From NCBI GenBank assembly GCA_015680685.1, contig MNCI01025089.1:976253-1040252 (forward strand): a stretch of DNA of 64,000 nucleotides. The letters are read 5' to 3'. The position numbers and the translations under genes were made by a program. Below the pieces are notes generated by a model. That model was not told the DNA's origin and did no database searches. It saw only the letters and a list, made by a program, of their open reading frames with translations. The stretch is from Gnetum montanum (taxonomy: Eukaryota > Streptophyta > Gnetopsida > Gnetales > Gnetaceae). Position 1 is the stretch's first letter; every line of letters begins with the position of its first letter. Shown in pieces: positions 23,130 to 35,350 of the stretch.

Positions 23130-24480
23130 TTATTTCACATGTTTCCTAGTGTGTGAAGCATAGGGTATCAACATGTGGAGCTCATGGACTAGTTTGTAAA
23201 AACATTCGACCATGTTTCTAAGCTTTTTCTAGCTTTTGCAGTAGCACCTAGGTCTTGGAGAATACTATTGGACATTTGGAGCTTTTCGGTATAAAATATG
23301 AGGTATTTTAATAGTGTTTAAGCTTATTCATGCCTCACATGTTGGCTTACATTTTAACATGTGGATTTCTAGCATGTAGAAGCTTGGATGATACTTTGTG
23401 AAGGTTTTTGTCCTATTTTTTAGCATCTACTAGCTTTCATATCAATTAATAGGGTTCAGTGAATTGTATGGTATTTCTAGAGCTATTCTGGACATGGAAA
23501 AAGCTTATTTGTGCCTGACATGTTGGCCCACATGATGGCCAATATGTGAGGAGTAGGGTTTCAATACCTAGAACAAAAATCTTGATTTTTGAAGCTTGTT
23601 TAAGTTAGCTTTTTACTTTCCTAGCTTTCTTGTTAATGCCTAGGTCTTAGGAATGAAATTAAAAAAAATTTAGATTATTTTGAGCTAGGAAAAAGCTTCT
23701 TCAATGTCCACACATTACCCCACATGTTAGCCAATGTGTGGGGTATGTGTGTCCAATGTGTCAAGCCAAATCACAACTTTTTGGCTTGTAAAATGACAAA
23801 TTTTAGTGTACACACTATTTTAGATCTTTTAAGCTTCAATAGTCAAATTTTGAGCATATTAAGTGTTCTAGGAAAATCATGTCAAAACTCTACACAGTAT
23901 CCTACACGTTGGACAATGTATGAAATTGATGTTCCCAATGTGTGGGATACATATTACCTTATTTTTACCTTTTTTGACTTGGTTTTGAAGCTTTGGAACC
24001 ACCAATGTCAATGCCTAGGATTTCAAATGGAGATCTATAGCTTCTAAGGCATTTTAAGGCTAGTGAAGAGCTTGTTAAAGCCCACACATTTGCCAATATG
24101 TAGGATTTTTGGACCCAATGTGTGAAATGAATTTCATATTTTTAATGGCTCTTTTGACTTGTTTTTCGAGCATCTAGAAGCTCTAGCAACATTGTTTAGG
24201 GTTCTCTAGTGATTTGGAGTTCTTTTCATCATTCCAATCCCAGTTTGAAGTGTGAAAATAAAGCTCAAAAGATTGTTGAAGCCTCATACATTATCCCACA
24301 TGTTTCCCAATGCATGGAGATTAATCCTCAACATGTTTGAGTTTTTGAATGCTTTTTCCTAAGTTTGGCAGGACCCACATCCACCAAAAATTGTCCAAAA
24401 GTCAACAATGAAGCTACAAATTCAAATATTTTTCCTAAAAACCAATGTCCCAAGCTAATTCCAATTTGTACAAATAAGCT
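23130..24480 (-). repeat. Array 2: ~7 units of the ~190-bp repeat in element D
   Basis: Marker words CACATGTTGG / CACATTACCCC followed by CCAATGTGTGGG recur at 23136, 23336, 23517, 23710, 23893, 24085 and 24285, about 190 bases apart. Read on the minus strand, units share the order of array 1 ('TAGCCTTAAAATG', 'AAATCCTAGGCATTG', then the ATGTTGG..AATGTG marker). Array 2 sits immediately upstream of RT in D as array 1 does in B, so the repeat is a structural part of this element family and was not acquired separately. Confidence 0.65.
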
Positions 24481-24714
24481 CAAGGTGTAGAGGATTCTTT
24501 TTTTGGCTTTAAGGGTTTCAAGATCAGTGTTCACGCTTCTAGGTAGAGTTTTCAACATGAAACTAGAGCATTGGAGCTCATCTCTCATTTGAATTTCTAA
24601 GGGAAACATAGAAGAATTGAAATTATCATCAAAAATTATCATTGGCATAAAATCCCACCAACTTAGGCTTCTACCTATCTCCCAAGATAGTGTTGTGGTA
24701 GTAGAACTAAGAAT

Positions 24715-24972
24715 TTGGACATTTCTCTACAACAAGACTCTCCAATCTCACTCACCATGGTGAAGAAGATCAAAACCAAAAGCCAAAACCTAGTTCTAAA
24801 CAAGGTAGAGGAGGCTATGTGCATCATTTCAAGGCCTCATAATCCTTCTCTAGCAAAAGGATATTTTTCTATGGCTACCATGTACAAATCTACCAGCATT
24901 TTTTCTGATTTATTTTGGCAATTTGTGAAAATGTTGTCCACATCTAGGCTATTTAAGATCAAAATTTTCTAA
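24715..24972 (+). pseudogene. Possible first exon of the antisense unit in element D
   Basis: Open plus-strand frame with a Lys-rich start (MVKKIKTKSQNLVLNKVEEA at 24760). It lies just beyond array 2 and antisense to the D pol, as the MGKRVEIQEIRR reading at 12046 does in B. Protein similarity between the two is weak. The DNA further on (AAAGGTGGAATCA, 25206-25218) does match the B spacer in the same relative orientation. Function unknown. Confidence 0.3.
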
Positions 24973-26250
24973 TTTATTTGCATCGAATGAAAGATCTAGG
25001 TCTATGAATTATAACAAAATCATAATTTTTGTTTTTTCTAATGCATTGAGAGATATTTGAATTTTTTTTCATACCTGTGTTCAACATTTTTGACCTAGTT
25101 TGGTTAATTTTTGCTTTAAATTCGACATTTTTGCTAGATCACATATGCTGAAATGTTGAAATTTTAATCATGTAGATATATCGTTCTAGATTTTTTAGAT
25201 ATAGCAAAGGTGGAATCATATTTTTTCTCAATTTTTAAAGAATTTTTTATTCCTTTGTCACAACCCCATTTTAAACATTTTGACCTATTTTTGCAAAATT
25301 TCATAGTTTTCCTATGAGAAAATTGGTAGCTTTTGGAATTTTCTATGGTCTTGTGATCTATGTTTTGGGTACCTCAGGATGCTAGGAATAGTTTAAATAG
25401 GTTTTATATGAATTTTATAATTTTAACAAATTTTTATGAATTTTTCCCTAGGATTTAACTACAATTGTTTTATTGTAAACTAGTGTTTTTGGTCCAAATT
25501 TAGGTTGAAAACTAGCATAGTTTTAGTTTTTCCTGTACTTGGATTGCAATGTTGATGGTAAATCTTGGTTCTTTGGAATTTTATTTCTAAATTCATGTGA
25601 AAAATTAATTTTTTTTCTTTTTTCTAATATTTTTTCCATCTATGGTATTTGGCACTAGTCAATTTTATGCTTTGTTGAAGGATTTTGGTTTTTTGGCGAT
25701 GGTTGGTAGTGTTGTGCACTAGGCTTCATTTATTAATTATTTTTAGCTTTTAATGGGTTTATGGCCAATGTGAAACACTATTTTTGTTTGATACCACAAC
25801 TTGTAAGAGGTTTTGGGCCTTTTGTGAGGATTTTTGGCAGTGTGTAGGCTCTAAAAGCCAACAAAACTCATGTTGTTTGTTTCTACTTTGCCCACATCCT
25901 TAGCATTTAAGCTTACTGCTATTTCTTGGCCACCATACTATGAAAAATCCCACTCCTACAATTCCAACTCTATCAATTTTTAGTTTCTAGTATTATAAAA
26001 AATTAGGTTTCATGTCAAGTGTTAATACTTGTTTTAGGCTTCATGTGTCAAGTGTTCATTGAAAGGCCCAATTGTTTTTTATTAAAAGGTCACTAAGTAT
26101 CAAACTAATTTTCATGGTATCAATTTGGCCATTAATATATGAATTTTAGTTTTAAATTTTAAGTGTTAGCCACCTAACACCAACATTATCATGTGGTTAA
26201 TTTTTAAAAAAATGTTGTTAATTTTTGTTTTAATGTTCATGTAGTTCTCC
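24973..26250. other. T-rich non-coding stretch of element D spacer
   Basis: Long T-rich runs on the plus strand mirror the A-rich 10500-11700 region of element B read in reverse. Probable intron of the antisense unit. No coding pattern seen. Confidence 0.4.
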
Positions 26251-26255
26251 ATGGT

Positions 26256-26900
26256 CTAATGGTCATGTGTTTTAGCTATATACAAGGCCTTGCTGAAACC
26301 TATTCTGATCATCGTGGAATTTGTTGATATTTTGTGTTGCATAGGGACGGTTACACCGAATAGTTTAAAACCTAATTTGGAACATGCCAAAGATACCCCA
26401 ATATGATTAAAGGCTTCACACAAGAGAACGCTTGATGTACCTACTAGAAAACTACAATGTAATTGTTTGGTCACACTTGGCTTAGGATGCGACCACCATA
26501 ATCATCAAAACTCTCCTAATAGGATCCTCCAACTACATCTTGAGGTTCATCATAAATGATCTTGATAGTTGGACGAAGACAACGTGGAATGATGGTTCAT
26601 ATTCAGTGGGAGTACAAATGGAATCTCAATCAATTGCAATGCATAATTAATAAAGTAAAACTGTAAATGGGATCTCATTATTTGAGAGTTCAAATAGGTA
26701 TATGGTTGAAAATTCATAGTCAACGTCACAAATTGTGCAATACAAATGGCATTGAACATGAAAACCACAATTTCTTGTAATGTGTGGAAACACATTAGAT
26801 ATAAATATTTTTTATAGCCTATTCATGCCCATGGTTGACTATCCAAAGGACATGAACATGCATATTGTAGAAAAATTGAAGAAATTTTATGAATAGTTCG
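26256..26900 (+). pseudogene. Gene-like fragment, weak FCP1/NIF phosphatase resemblance
   Basis: The plus-strand frame reads RERLMYLLENYNVIVWSHLA, then ATTIIIKTLL, DLDSWTKTTWNDGSYS and, after stops, KPQFLV, GNTLDINIF and MHIVEKLKKFYE. The order 'L-x-F/Y-L-x-x-N-x-x-V-x-V-W-S' followed by a KPL-like and an 'N-T-x-x-x-x-F' block recalls plant FCP1-like (NLI-interacting factor) phosphatases, but the catalytic DxDxT segment is not seen. It could be a captured host fragment or chance. The overlapping minus-strand frame at 26474-26256 is also open, so strand is uncertain. Confidence 0.25.
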
Positions 26901-28900
26901 CTAAGAGTCAAACTTTTCATGTTTGAGAGAGTTGAGGCTTTTTTCTCAAAGTTATGGTACACCTTAAGAGCTTTTTTAGATGGTTTACATTGTCATATTT
27001 GTGAAAATCAAATGACTTTATGGAAACCAATGTTGTGTAATTGAAAAGTATGTGTTTGTTTAATTCTTTATTTGGAATATGGTGTTTGTTTGATATTTTG
27101 ATGATTAGTGCTACCAAATTTTTTTCTTATGCTCTAAGGATGACATAGAATCTTATCTCATGTTACAAAAATGTAGTTATGATTTCAGAGATGGAAAAGT
27201 ACCTATTTCCACTTCACTTAGCAAATCTCAAAATTTTTATTATAAAAAATTTCTATTATTATAACATAGTTCTCTCATCTTAAGGAATGGATCCCTCTTT
27301 ATGGATTCTTCTCTCATGCTCTCATCAGTTTCAATTGTGCTCATTTAATTACATGCATTCTCACATGTTTTCTTCATAGTTCTTGTATGTTCTCATGTTT
27401 TCTCAAGAATATGAAGTTAAAGCTATGTTCCTTTATGTTTTGTTTGATGAATTTTAGTAAGAAGTGAATTTATATTAAGATTTTAGGGACTCACTCCTAA
27501 ACAATAGTTTCAAGTTATTTTCCATTCAATTTATCATGCAAGTCTGTTTTTTTATTCTTTTGTTTTTTTAATACAACCCTTACTTACATAGTATGGTGGA
27601 TATGATCCATAAATGAAAAGGTCCCACCACAAGCGTACTCCACTACTACCACACCTAAAAGCTCAATTCTATGTTTTAAAGAGAGTTTACCATCCATCCT
27701 CATAGTTTTACATTAAAAGCTCACTTTCCTTAATGGGTGAATTTGTTCCAAGCCATTTTAGCTTGTATGAATGTTCTTCCATATTTTAATTACAATCCCT
27801 TAGTGAATTCAAGCTTAATTGAAGAGTGTTTTAAGGGGGTTTTCATGTATGCATGTGTATTTACATTGTTTAGATCTATCCATATAGACACAAGTTTCAT
27901 TCCTTTGAAGTTTTAGATGAAAATGAACATATTAAAAATCCTCTTTAAGAAAGGAATGCACAAGGTTAACCAAACTCAAAATGGTAAAAAGATATTGAGT
28001 GGAAAATCTTAGCAGTCATAAGCCTTTGTATTCAATTATTTCAAACTTTGGAGCACTCTTACAATGTACGGTATAAACTCTACTCTTATTGATTGATGCC
28101 TCTTATTACGTAATGCAAGCAATTCATCTCCAATAAGATCAATGACTACATGGATATGGCTACCTCCCTCACCCATGGTTGTATGTGGATGTTCTGCAAT
28201 GCAGACTAAAGCATTTCTACACATGCTTTAAAGTGATTTTTTCTTTCCTATGAAATCATCAACCAATCCATCATGTTAAAAAGAACAAAAGATTTTTCTT
28301 TTCAAGATTCTCTAAGAAAAAAAACAAGATCCACTCCGTAGCAAAAGAACCATAAGTTAGTTTCCAATAGCATTTAAAAATGAAATCTATTCTTCACATT
28401 GTCATACTAATTTAAACATAAACAATTATTCAGAAAGGGAATGATTAAAAACTAGGAAAATACTGAGACTACATTTGAGAACTTAGAAAATGTCTACAAT
28501 TAGGTTGACTTTGCAAAGAAAAAAAATCAAATATATACTAAAATTATAATTTTGAACTTAACTCAATATTTTTGAAATGTAGAAACTAATGATAGATATA
28601 GACAAATGTAAAAGTTAAGTCTAAATCAAAAAAGTTGTGATAGAGTTTTGATATAGACAAATGATGTCTAATCAAAAGAATTACAACTGTACAAAATAAA
28701 ATAGAGACAATCATAGAGAAGGCAATGGAACCAAAAGAGTTGCAATAGAAATTTAATAACTATAAAGGAGAGATAACAAAATAGATGCAAGTAAAAAGAA
28801 GGCTAGCACACAACACATCTATAATTGCAAAATTTTTAGCATTTTCTTAAAACATACAATGAGCTAGGTTCTATTTTAAGGTGATGTGAACTCAAACTAG
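26901..28900. other. Unassigned stretch
   Basis: AT-rich sequence with no domain I recognise. A minus-strand frame at 28224-28036 reads MCRNALVCIAEHPHTTMGEG and LIGDELLALRNKRHQSIRVE with ordinary composition. It may be a stray exon, but has no recognisable family and no clear splice edges. Confidence 0.35.
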
Positions 28901-29830
28901 GCTTCTTCTTGATGAAAATGTGATCTCACATTAGGAGTATAGTTGGTAGATAATGAACCTCTAAGTTTAGACCATTACCCCTTATAAACTCCAAATAAAG
29001 TTTTTCCCCACATTTAACTATTAGTAGAATATTAATAAGAACTTTAGACATGATCACCAAATAGACCTCAAGAACTCAAGTTTGGCTAGTTGGTAATCTT
29101 TGATGCTACCAAGGCTCAAATACCCTAAAAAACTACATTTAATTTAATACTTCAATATTCCCAAATAGCTATAGTTATATTAATGGAAAGAGAGAAAAGT
29201 AATAACATTCTTTGAAGTTATAGAACCCACTAATGCTAAATGTATTATCTATTTAGACTCTATGTATTATTGAATTCAGAAGAAAGAAAGTAATGAAAAT
29301 ATCTTCCTTGATGAAAATTGATGAAGCATTTATGTAAAGGATACGACATCACATCAATCATGTCATACTTGCAATATCATAAGTTTCTATATGACATCAC
29401 AAATATGATGTATTTGAGGCTAGTAGAGTCTATAAATACTATCTACCTACCACATTAAATGCACATTACTATCATGATTATAGTTAAATTTAGTGAGTGC
29501 CTGGAGCATGGTTAAAAGTGATTGTTTAGAGTCTTTATTGAAGTGCTTTATACTTAGACACTCGTTATGAATGGCAATAAAGACTAAGATTACTCCATAT
29601 CATTACAAGACTTTGACTTAGTATAGAGTTAGCAATTAATACAATTTATTTAATTACATGTATAGTTTAATTCTTACTTTTATATTTATTTAGTTAAGAA
29701 TTTATTTTTCATTACACATTAGAACATGACATAATAAGCATGACCACTTTGATTGTAACATATGTTCACTTGGTAACCTAATAAAGCTAATGCTTAATTA
29801 GCTAAGTAGTTCTACATTTAGTAATCTTAG
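28900..29830 (+). repeat. LTR-like sequence of element E (ends uncertain)
   Basis: The block 29420-29700 aligns in order with the R/U5 part of LTR family 1 read on the minus strand: TATA box TCTATAAATACT (29429-29440), then GAGTCTTTATTGAAG, a spacer, CAATAAAGA and ATTAATACAATT-like A/T-rich DNA. The TCTTTATT/AATAAAGA pair can fold and contains a polyadenylation-like AATAAA. Termini and primer site are not found, so the extent is approximate. Confidence 0.4.
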
Positions 29831-29939
29831 CATTGAATATATGTGTTCAGGACATGTATTGAAAAAGGGAATGGACATTAAAGCCTAGTTCTTTCATTAA
29901 GCCACCAAAGGATGAAGACACATGTTATATAAGGACAGT

Positions 29940-30960
29940 AAGCTAGCATGGATCTGCAAGTTCTTCATAATCTTTATCCTCATCATCAAGCTTTGACAAA
30001 GATGAGAATAGACATGATAGAAGGAAAAATGATCAACAATCTAGTGAAGATAATGGAAAAGATCATCCTAGAGAAGAAGGTATCGATGGTGGGTAGGATC
30101 AAAACACAAGGGATAGACATGAATGAAGGCATAACAAGAAACATAAAAGAAGGCATGGGCACAATAGGGATCATGATGAATAAGATAAATACAAAGATTC
30201 TTTGCTTACTACAAGGAGTACAATAAATAGCAAGTAGGATGTATACATACCAACCAACCATTAGAAGGATAGTTGAATCAAATGACTAGACATTAATAAA
30301 ATTACTAAGTTTTAAGGAGGCTACAACATTGATCTACAACATCACTTGCAAGCATTTAACTAATACCTACACCTCGTAGAATATTGAGAATGAATGATAG
30401 AACTAAATTTGTTTCCTAGGATATTTGTTAAGGAAGCTAAAAGTTGGTATTGTTCTTTGAAACTAGAATCTATCACAATATGGTGTACAATGTTGGAGCT
30501 ATTTAATGATAAGTATCAAACATACTAAAAATTATCTAACTTAAGGAAATAGATTCAAGGGTGAAAGAAACCTGATCATGAATCCCTTGATGCAGGCTTG
30601 GATAGATATTATTCCTTGCTAGATAAGTGCCCAAGTTACAAATTTTCTCAAAGGAAACAGTTAAGCCATGTCAAAGATGGGCTTAGAAACAAAATAAGAG
30701 ATATTTTTCAAGTCTATGCTCAAGGAAGACTTTTAAAAATGAGGGCCCATTAGATCCAATGATTGATTGATCATGTTGTAAATGAGGAAAGAGAGTTAAA
30801 GAAATGTAAGAGTTCTAAAAATCTTAATAGGAATCAATCTCTTTCTAGAAAGAAGATCCATCTTTGTGACCAATTCAAAGAAGCATCATTAGAAGAGGTG
30901 GTCAAGTGGAAAACCTTGTTGATTAAAAATCTATCACTAAAATTTTGGTTCTAATATTTT
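29940..30960 (+). pseudogene. Element E gag
   Basis: Starts with a Ser-rich block (SLSSSSSFDKDENRHDRR) and a Lys/His/Asp-rich stretch. The capsid-like part reads LFPRIFVKEAKSWYCSLKL, TMLELFNDKYQTY, DRYYSLLDKCPSYKFSQRKQ and EERELKKCKSSKNLN. Each block has a counterpart in the element A gag in the same order. No protease or RT follows on this strand, so E is a fragment. Confidence 0.75.
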
Positions 30961-31435
30961 CTTAAATATTCATCACTATAATTTTTGCTTCTTTACCCTT
31001 TATTGGCTTTCTTCTAGACTTTTCATAGTCTCATTGGCTATGAAAAAATTCTTCAAAATCATAATATATTTTCTTGGATTAATTACCTTGCTTTCTCTCT
31101 CTTATTGGATGTTTCCTTTTTCTTATTTTTCTTATTGATGAAGATGTTAGATCTTCCTTCCATTATTTATCTTTTTCATAAGCTTTCTTGGGATTTTTAT
31201 TTACTTAACTATTGGTTCCTAACATTCTTTGGATTTTTACCCTTTTCTATTTAAATTTAAAGAATTTCAATTCTTTCTTTAAAGCTAAATCATATGCCTT
31301 ATTCAAGGTTTGAGGCTCATACAAGAATAATTCTTGTTAATAACTTGCCCTTAAATCATCAATAAAGTCAAATTATTTTTCATATTAAAACTCTATTTTA
31401 ATTTTGATGAAAATTTTGAGTTTGAAAAGAAGGAT
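30961..31435. other. Unassigned T-rich stretch
   Basis: T-rich sequence with repeated TTGGTTCTAA words. No coding pattern. Confidence 0.4.
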
Positions 31436-31507
31436 ATCATTGTAGCATAGTGGTGAGTAATCCTACTTGTCACAGAAGTGACATGGGTTTGATCCCTAGC
31501 AATGGTG
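31436..31507 (+). tRNA. tRNA-Asp(GUC) pseudogene
   Basis: 72 bases, the normal length for plant tRNA-Asp. The 5' part (ATCATTGTAGCATAGTGG), anticodon loop (TTGTCAC, anticodon GTC) and T arm (GGGTTTGATCCC) match the tRNA in order. The acceptor stem still pairs (ATCATTG with CAATGGT, one T-G wobble) but the anticodon stem is broken. Almost all differences are transitions. There is no CCA or poly-A tail next to it. It may be a dead tRNA gene or the head of a tRNA-derived SINE. Confidence 0.75.
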
Positions 31508-31559
31508 TGAATGATAGGGGTCCTACTAGTTTTGACCAATGGAATTATATCATATAGAA

Positions 31560-32620
31560 CATAGTTCTATCTAGTCATAAGCTTCTAAAGTTGGCATGAT
31601 AGAATCCTTTTTGAGCTTCCTTATAGAACTAATTTTCATTCTAGCATATATGCTTCTTTTCATTCTCTATCCTTAAATAATAACATAAATCATAGAACCA
31701 AACCTAAACTTACTTGTAGACTTGATTCTGGTTCTTTGAACTATGCTCTTTCTTCAAATGCTAAGATGACTTCCTTATAAAAATAACTCATAAAACTATG
31801 TTTTGGTTCTAAAAACCTACTCTATATAAAAGCTCACGTGGCTTGTAGAATTGTCTTGAAGCTGACATATAAAACTAAATATTGGTTTTACATATCACAC
31901 CACCTTTTTACTCTTCTATTTTCTTCTAGAGCTAATGTAGAAAAGCTGAAAATGAATGCTTCGTGTCTTTTAAGAACTTCCAATGTGGCTTGTAGAAGCA
32001 TTTTGAAGCTCATTCATAGAATTGAATTTTTGGTTCTACAATACTCATCTTCGTTTTAAATTTTACATAGCTAATAACAAAATCTTCTATGAATCAATCC
32101 TATAATTTCCTAGGATACTTTCCCTTTAAAACAATTTCTTCTCACTTAGCTTATGCAACACATGGAATTTACCCATAAAGCTAAACTTGAATGTTCTCTT
32201 ATACACTCATATCTTACAATAATATGAAGCAAATATTTAATGTCTAGCTAGCTAACATGGTATAACCAATTTAGAATCTCCTTGTAGAGCTAGTTTTTGA
32301 TTCTATATGCTTTCCCCTAGTTCTCTAATTCAAGCAACTAATAGATGATGTGGATTATGAAGTTATTTTAAAGCTCTCTTATAAAACCACTTTGTACAAC
32401 CACTTTTTGTTTCTACTAACCTCTCCTAATACTACAAGTTGATGTGGCATATAGAGCTAGTTGAGCCTTTACTTCTAGAATATTCTTTTACCCCATAAAT
32501 TTGTTTATAGCTGATATGATTTTTAGAACAAATTTGAAAACTCCTTGTAGAATCAATATTTGGTTCTATGGACCCATGCTAACTTCACAAACTAACATTG
32601 TTAGATAATATTAGCTCTCT
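31560..32620. repeat. Degenerate repeat block with CTTATAGAAC…TTGGTTCTA motif
   Basis: Recurrent pattern 'TGTAGAA…TTTTGAAGCTC-CTTATAGAACTAATTTTTGGTTCTA' at about 31590, 31770, 31840, 31985, 32270, 32350 and 32520. Spacing is irregular (about 90-280 bases). TAGAACTAA and TTGGTTCTA are near-complementary, so each unit could fold. No protein-coding role seen. Confidence 0.5.
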
Positions 32621-33330
32621 TCTACAAAACTAAACTTTCTCCTCCAGGTCTTCATTTCTATAAGCTTTAACTAATATGTTTCAACTTGGTGATCTACAAT
32701 TAACAATTTGTACTAATGCTAACCATGTTTTAAGCTAGAACTGATTCTTTCAACTCCACAAGTCAATTCTATTAATCCAAAACCTAGTTAACAAGATAAG
32801 AAGAAACAATATTTTATATTAGATTATGTCCTTGTGAGCTATTTTCTTGGTGTTGATTAAAATGTACTTAATTATTCAGCCATCTATTAGAATGTCTTAT
32901 GTAATTTAATCTTTCTTAAAACCCTAACTTTTCATGTCGATTCTTTGAAATTTTACTAATGAACTTGCATGTTCAACCACCAAATAATTTTTGATCTACT
33001 ACCATACTTAAAATTTCCATCATTTTTAGTATTATTAAAATAAGCTAAAACCTTTCTACATTTCCACAAATGGTCTACTATTATAAACTTCATTCTTCAT
33101 TTAGGTATTTTATTTCATGCACTTGAATTTAAGGGAAATATGACCTCAGGCCAAAATCTAATATAATTCTCAAAGTTTTCTTTTGAAATTACCAATAATA
33201 GTTCTTATCTAAGCACTATAACCAATTCATCTGAATCATATCATGCCAATTATTCAACCTTTCTTATGGGAAGATTCTAAACATTTCCAAATTTAGTCTA
33301 ATAATTCTAATGTTTGTTGTTAGATGGTGA
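32621..33330. other. Unassigned stretch
   Basis: AT-rich DNA with no domain, terminus or repeat that I can support. Confidence 0.4.
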
Positions 33331-35245
33331 TGGAAATTATTGTAATAATAATGTCATTGCCACATGGCCTATGCCAAAGGATCTGCATGAGTGTGCTAAA
33401 TTATAGGATTGAATAATTACTACAAGAAGTTTATTTATGGATTTTTTAGAAGTGAATGAAACTATAATCAATTTAAAAAAGAAGGATATCCCTTGGAAAT
33501 GAAGTTCTAATTACCAAGAAGCTTTTGATAGAATCAAGATGACCCTCATAACGTAACTTATTTTACCCCTCCCCAACTTTTCAAAGCTTTTTGAAGTTCA
33601 TACTAATTCTTTGGATGAGGAAATTGGAAGGCTACATCTATAATATAATCATCCAGTGGAATTCAAGTTAAAGAAGTTAAGTCTCATAGAATAGTTATGG
33701 CTAGTACATTAAAAGTAAACATTAATCATTTCACATTATCTTTTCACATAACAACACTATCTCTTGGATGGCCCCATGGTAGTGAAAATAGATAACATTA
33801 TCACAAACTATCTCATTACTTAATCCAAGTTGAAAGAAAGCTTGATGTTTGAGTTTGTTACAAAATTTTAACCTTCAATTTATTTATCAATTGAGTAGAG
33901 AAAATGTGGAGGTAAATGCATTGAGCTAGCATCCTTAGGTATGTTGTATGGAGGTTGTAGATTAACACGATATCTCTTGGATGATGGCCAACCATGAACT
34001 TTAGGATAAAATTAGGGACAAATTCCATCATGATCTACATGCTCAAGAGTTGTTGAAGTTGTTCTAGGATGATAGTGAGTCAAATGTGAGTGAAGTAGAT
34101 GGCTTACTCATGTTTGAGTAAAATCAATTATATGTCCCAAACTTGGGTATCTTGTATTTTCAAATCATTGATGAATGCCATAATTGCCTCTAAAAAAATA
34201 ATTTTGAGGCATAAAAGAATAGTGAAACTAGTGGTAAATAGTTTTTATTTGTCAGATCTAGGGGTTAATGTGATAAATGTTTTGTAGAGCTTTTTCATTT
34301 GACAATAGAAAAAAGTGCTAACAAGAGACCATGGAGTTTGCTTAACTCCTTAGTGATTTGAGAGTTTCTGTGAGTAACTATTTCCATGGATTTTATCATT
34401 GGGCTTACCATAGTGCAAAGCTTTTCCAACATCCTTATAGTTGTGGATAAGTTATCTATGTTATTTTCATCCTGTGTCCTTATTTTTTAATAATGTGGTA
34501 TGCTATTTTGGATTTCCAATGAGTACTTTGTTTGATCAAGACTCTTGCTTCATAGGAAAGTTTTGGTAAAAGCTCTTTGAAATGATGGAAATGAAGTTGT
34601 GGATGTCTTTAGGGTATCATTTCCAAATGAATGGATAGACATAATAAGTGAATATGATCTTGGAGGATTTATTGAAGCATTTAATTTGAGTTGATTAAAC
34701 AAACTAAGTGAGTCAATTGGCCATGGCATAGTTCAATTAAAATATTTAGAAGTCATCTATACAGGATTCTCTCTAGCAAAGTTGGCCTTGGGAAGGTAAC
34801 TAGTAGTATTAAATTATTGGAAATCTCACATTAAGGTCAATCATTTAGCTGATGAGTTAGTGAATTCATGTATAGGTCATATTGAGGTGGAAAGGATGTA
34901 CTTTGAGAAGTCTATCTAATATATGAAAAAATATGACAATAGCAAGTTATTATTGTTGGAGTTTAATGTTGGAGAATGTGCCTTTTAAAACATGAATTAT
35001 GTGGGGTGGATGAGGCCAAATAAGAAGGAAATTCATAAGTTCTTGAGTTGATATGATAGATCTTTCATGGTCCTTGCTCATTTGAAATTAGTTTCATATA
35101 AGCTATAGTTATCAGCATATCTAGTAAAATATCATATGGTATTCCATGTTTTCATGATAAAACATTTTAAATTAAGAGATGTTGATCTAGCAACATTAAG
35201 TCCTTTAAGATCTTCAACCTTTAATACTATGAAAGAATGATGGAT
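33330..35245 (+). pseudogene. Element F: chromovirus-type pol (RT end, RNase H, integrase)
   Basis: Starts inside RT (ATWPMPKDLHE, then NNYYKKFIYGF in another frame). RNase H follows with NYQEAFDRIK and LPNFSKLFEVHTNSLDE (the usual TDA reads TNS) and VVKIDNIITNYLITQSK-like sequence. Integrase core: ISMDFIIGL (34380-34406), VVDKLS, then FGFPMSTLFDQDSCFIGKFW (34510-34560) and EDLLKH. The E-containing helix is damaged. The C-terminal part YHMVFHVFMIKHFK matches the 'I-H-P-V-F-H-V-S-x-L-K' signature of chromoviruses. The RT palm and gag-protease are missing. Frames alternate; dead fragment. Confidence 0.8.
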
Positions 35246-35284
35246 TCATTCCATCATCAACATGCACATAACTTATTATTTTCC

Positions 35285-35350
35285 TAATTAGAAGCTAGAA
35301 TTCTTGATGAATTAACAAGGCACATCCTTAGAGAAGGACACCTAGGATAC
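35285..35350 (+). pseudogene. Chromodomain remnant of element F
   Basis: Reads EARILDELTRHILREGHLGY, close to the start of the integrase-linked chromodomain (…ILD-R-T/R…R-E-V/K-E-Y-L) that chromoviruses use to target chromatin. The aromatic cage and the rest of the domain are not readable. Confidence 0.5.

Noticed and set aside
29948-30226. 92-residue plus ORF and 91-residue minus ORF
   Set aside because: Both are shadows of the Ser/Lys/His-rich gag frame of element E, which aligns with element A.
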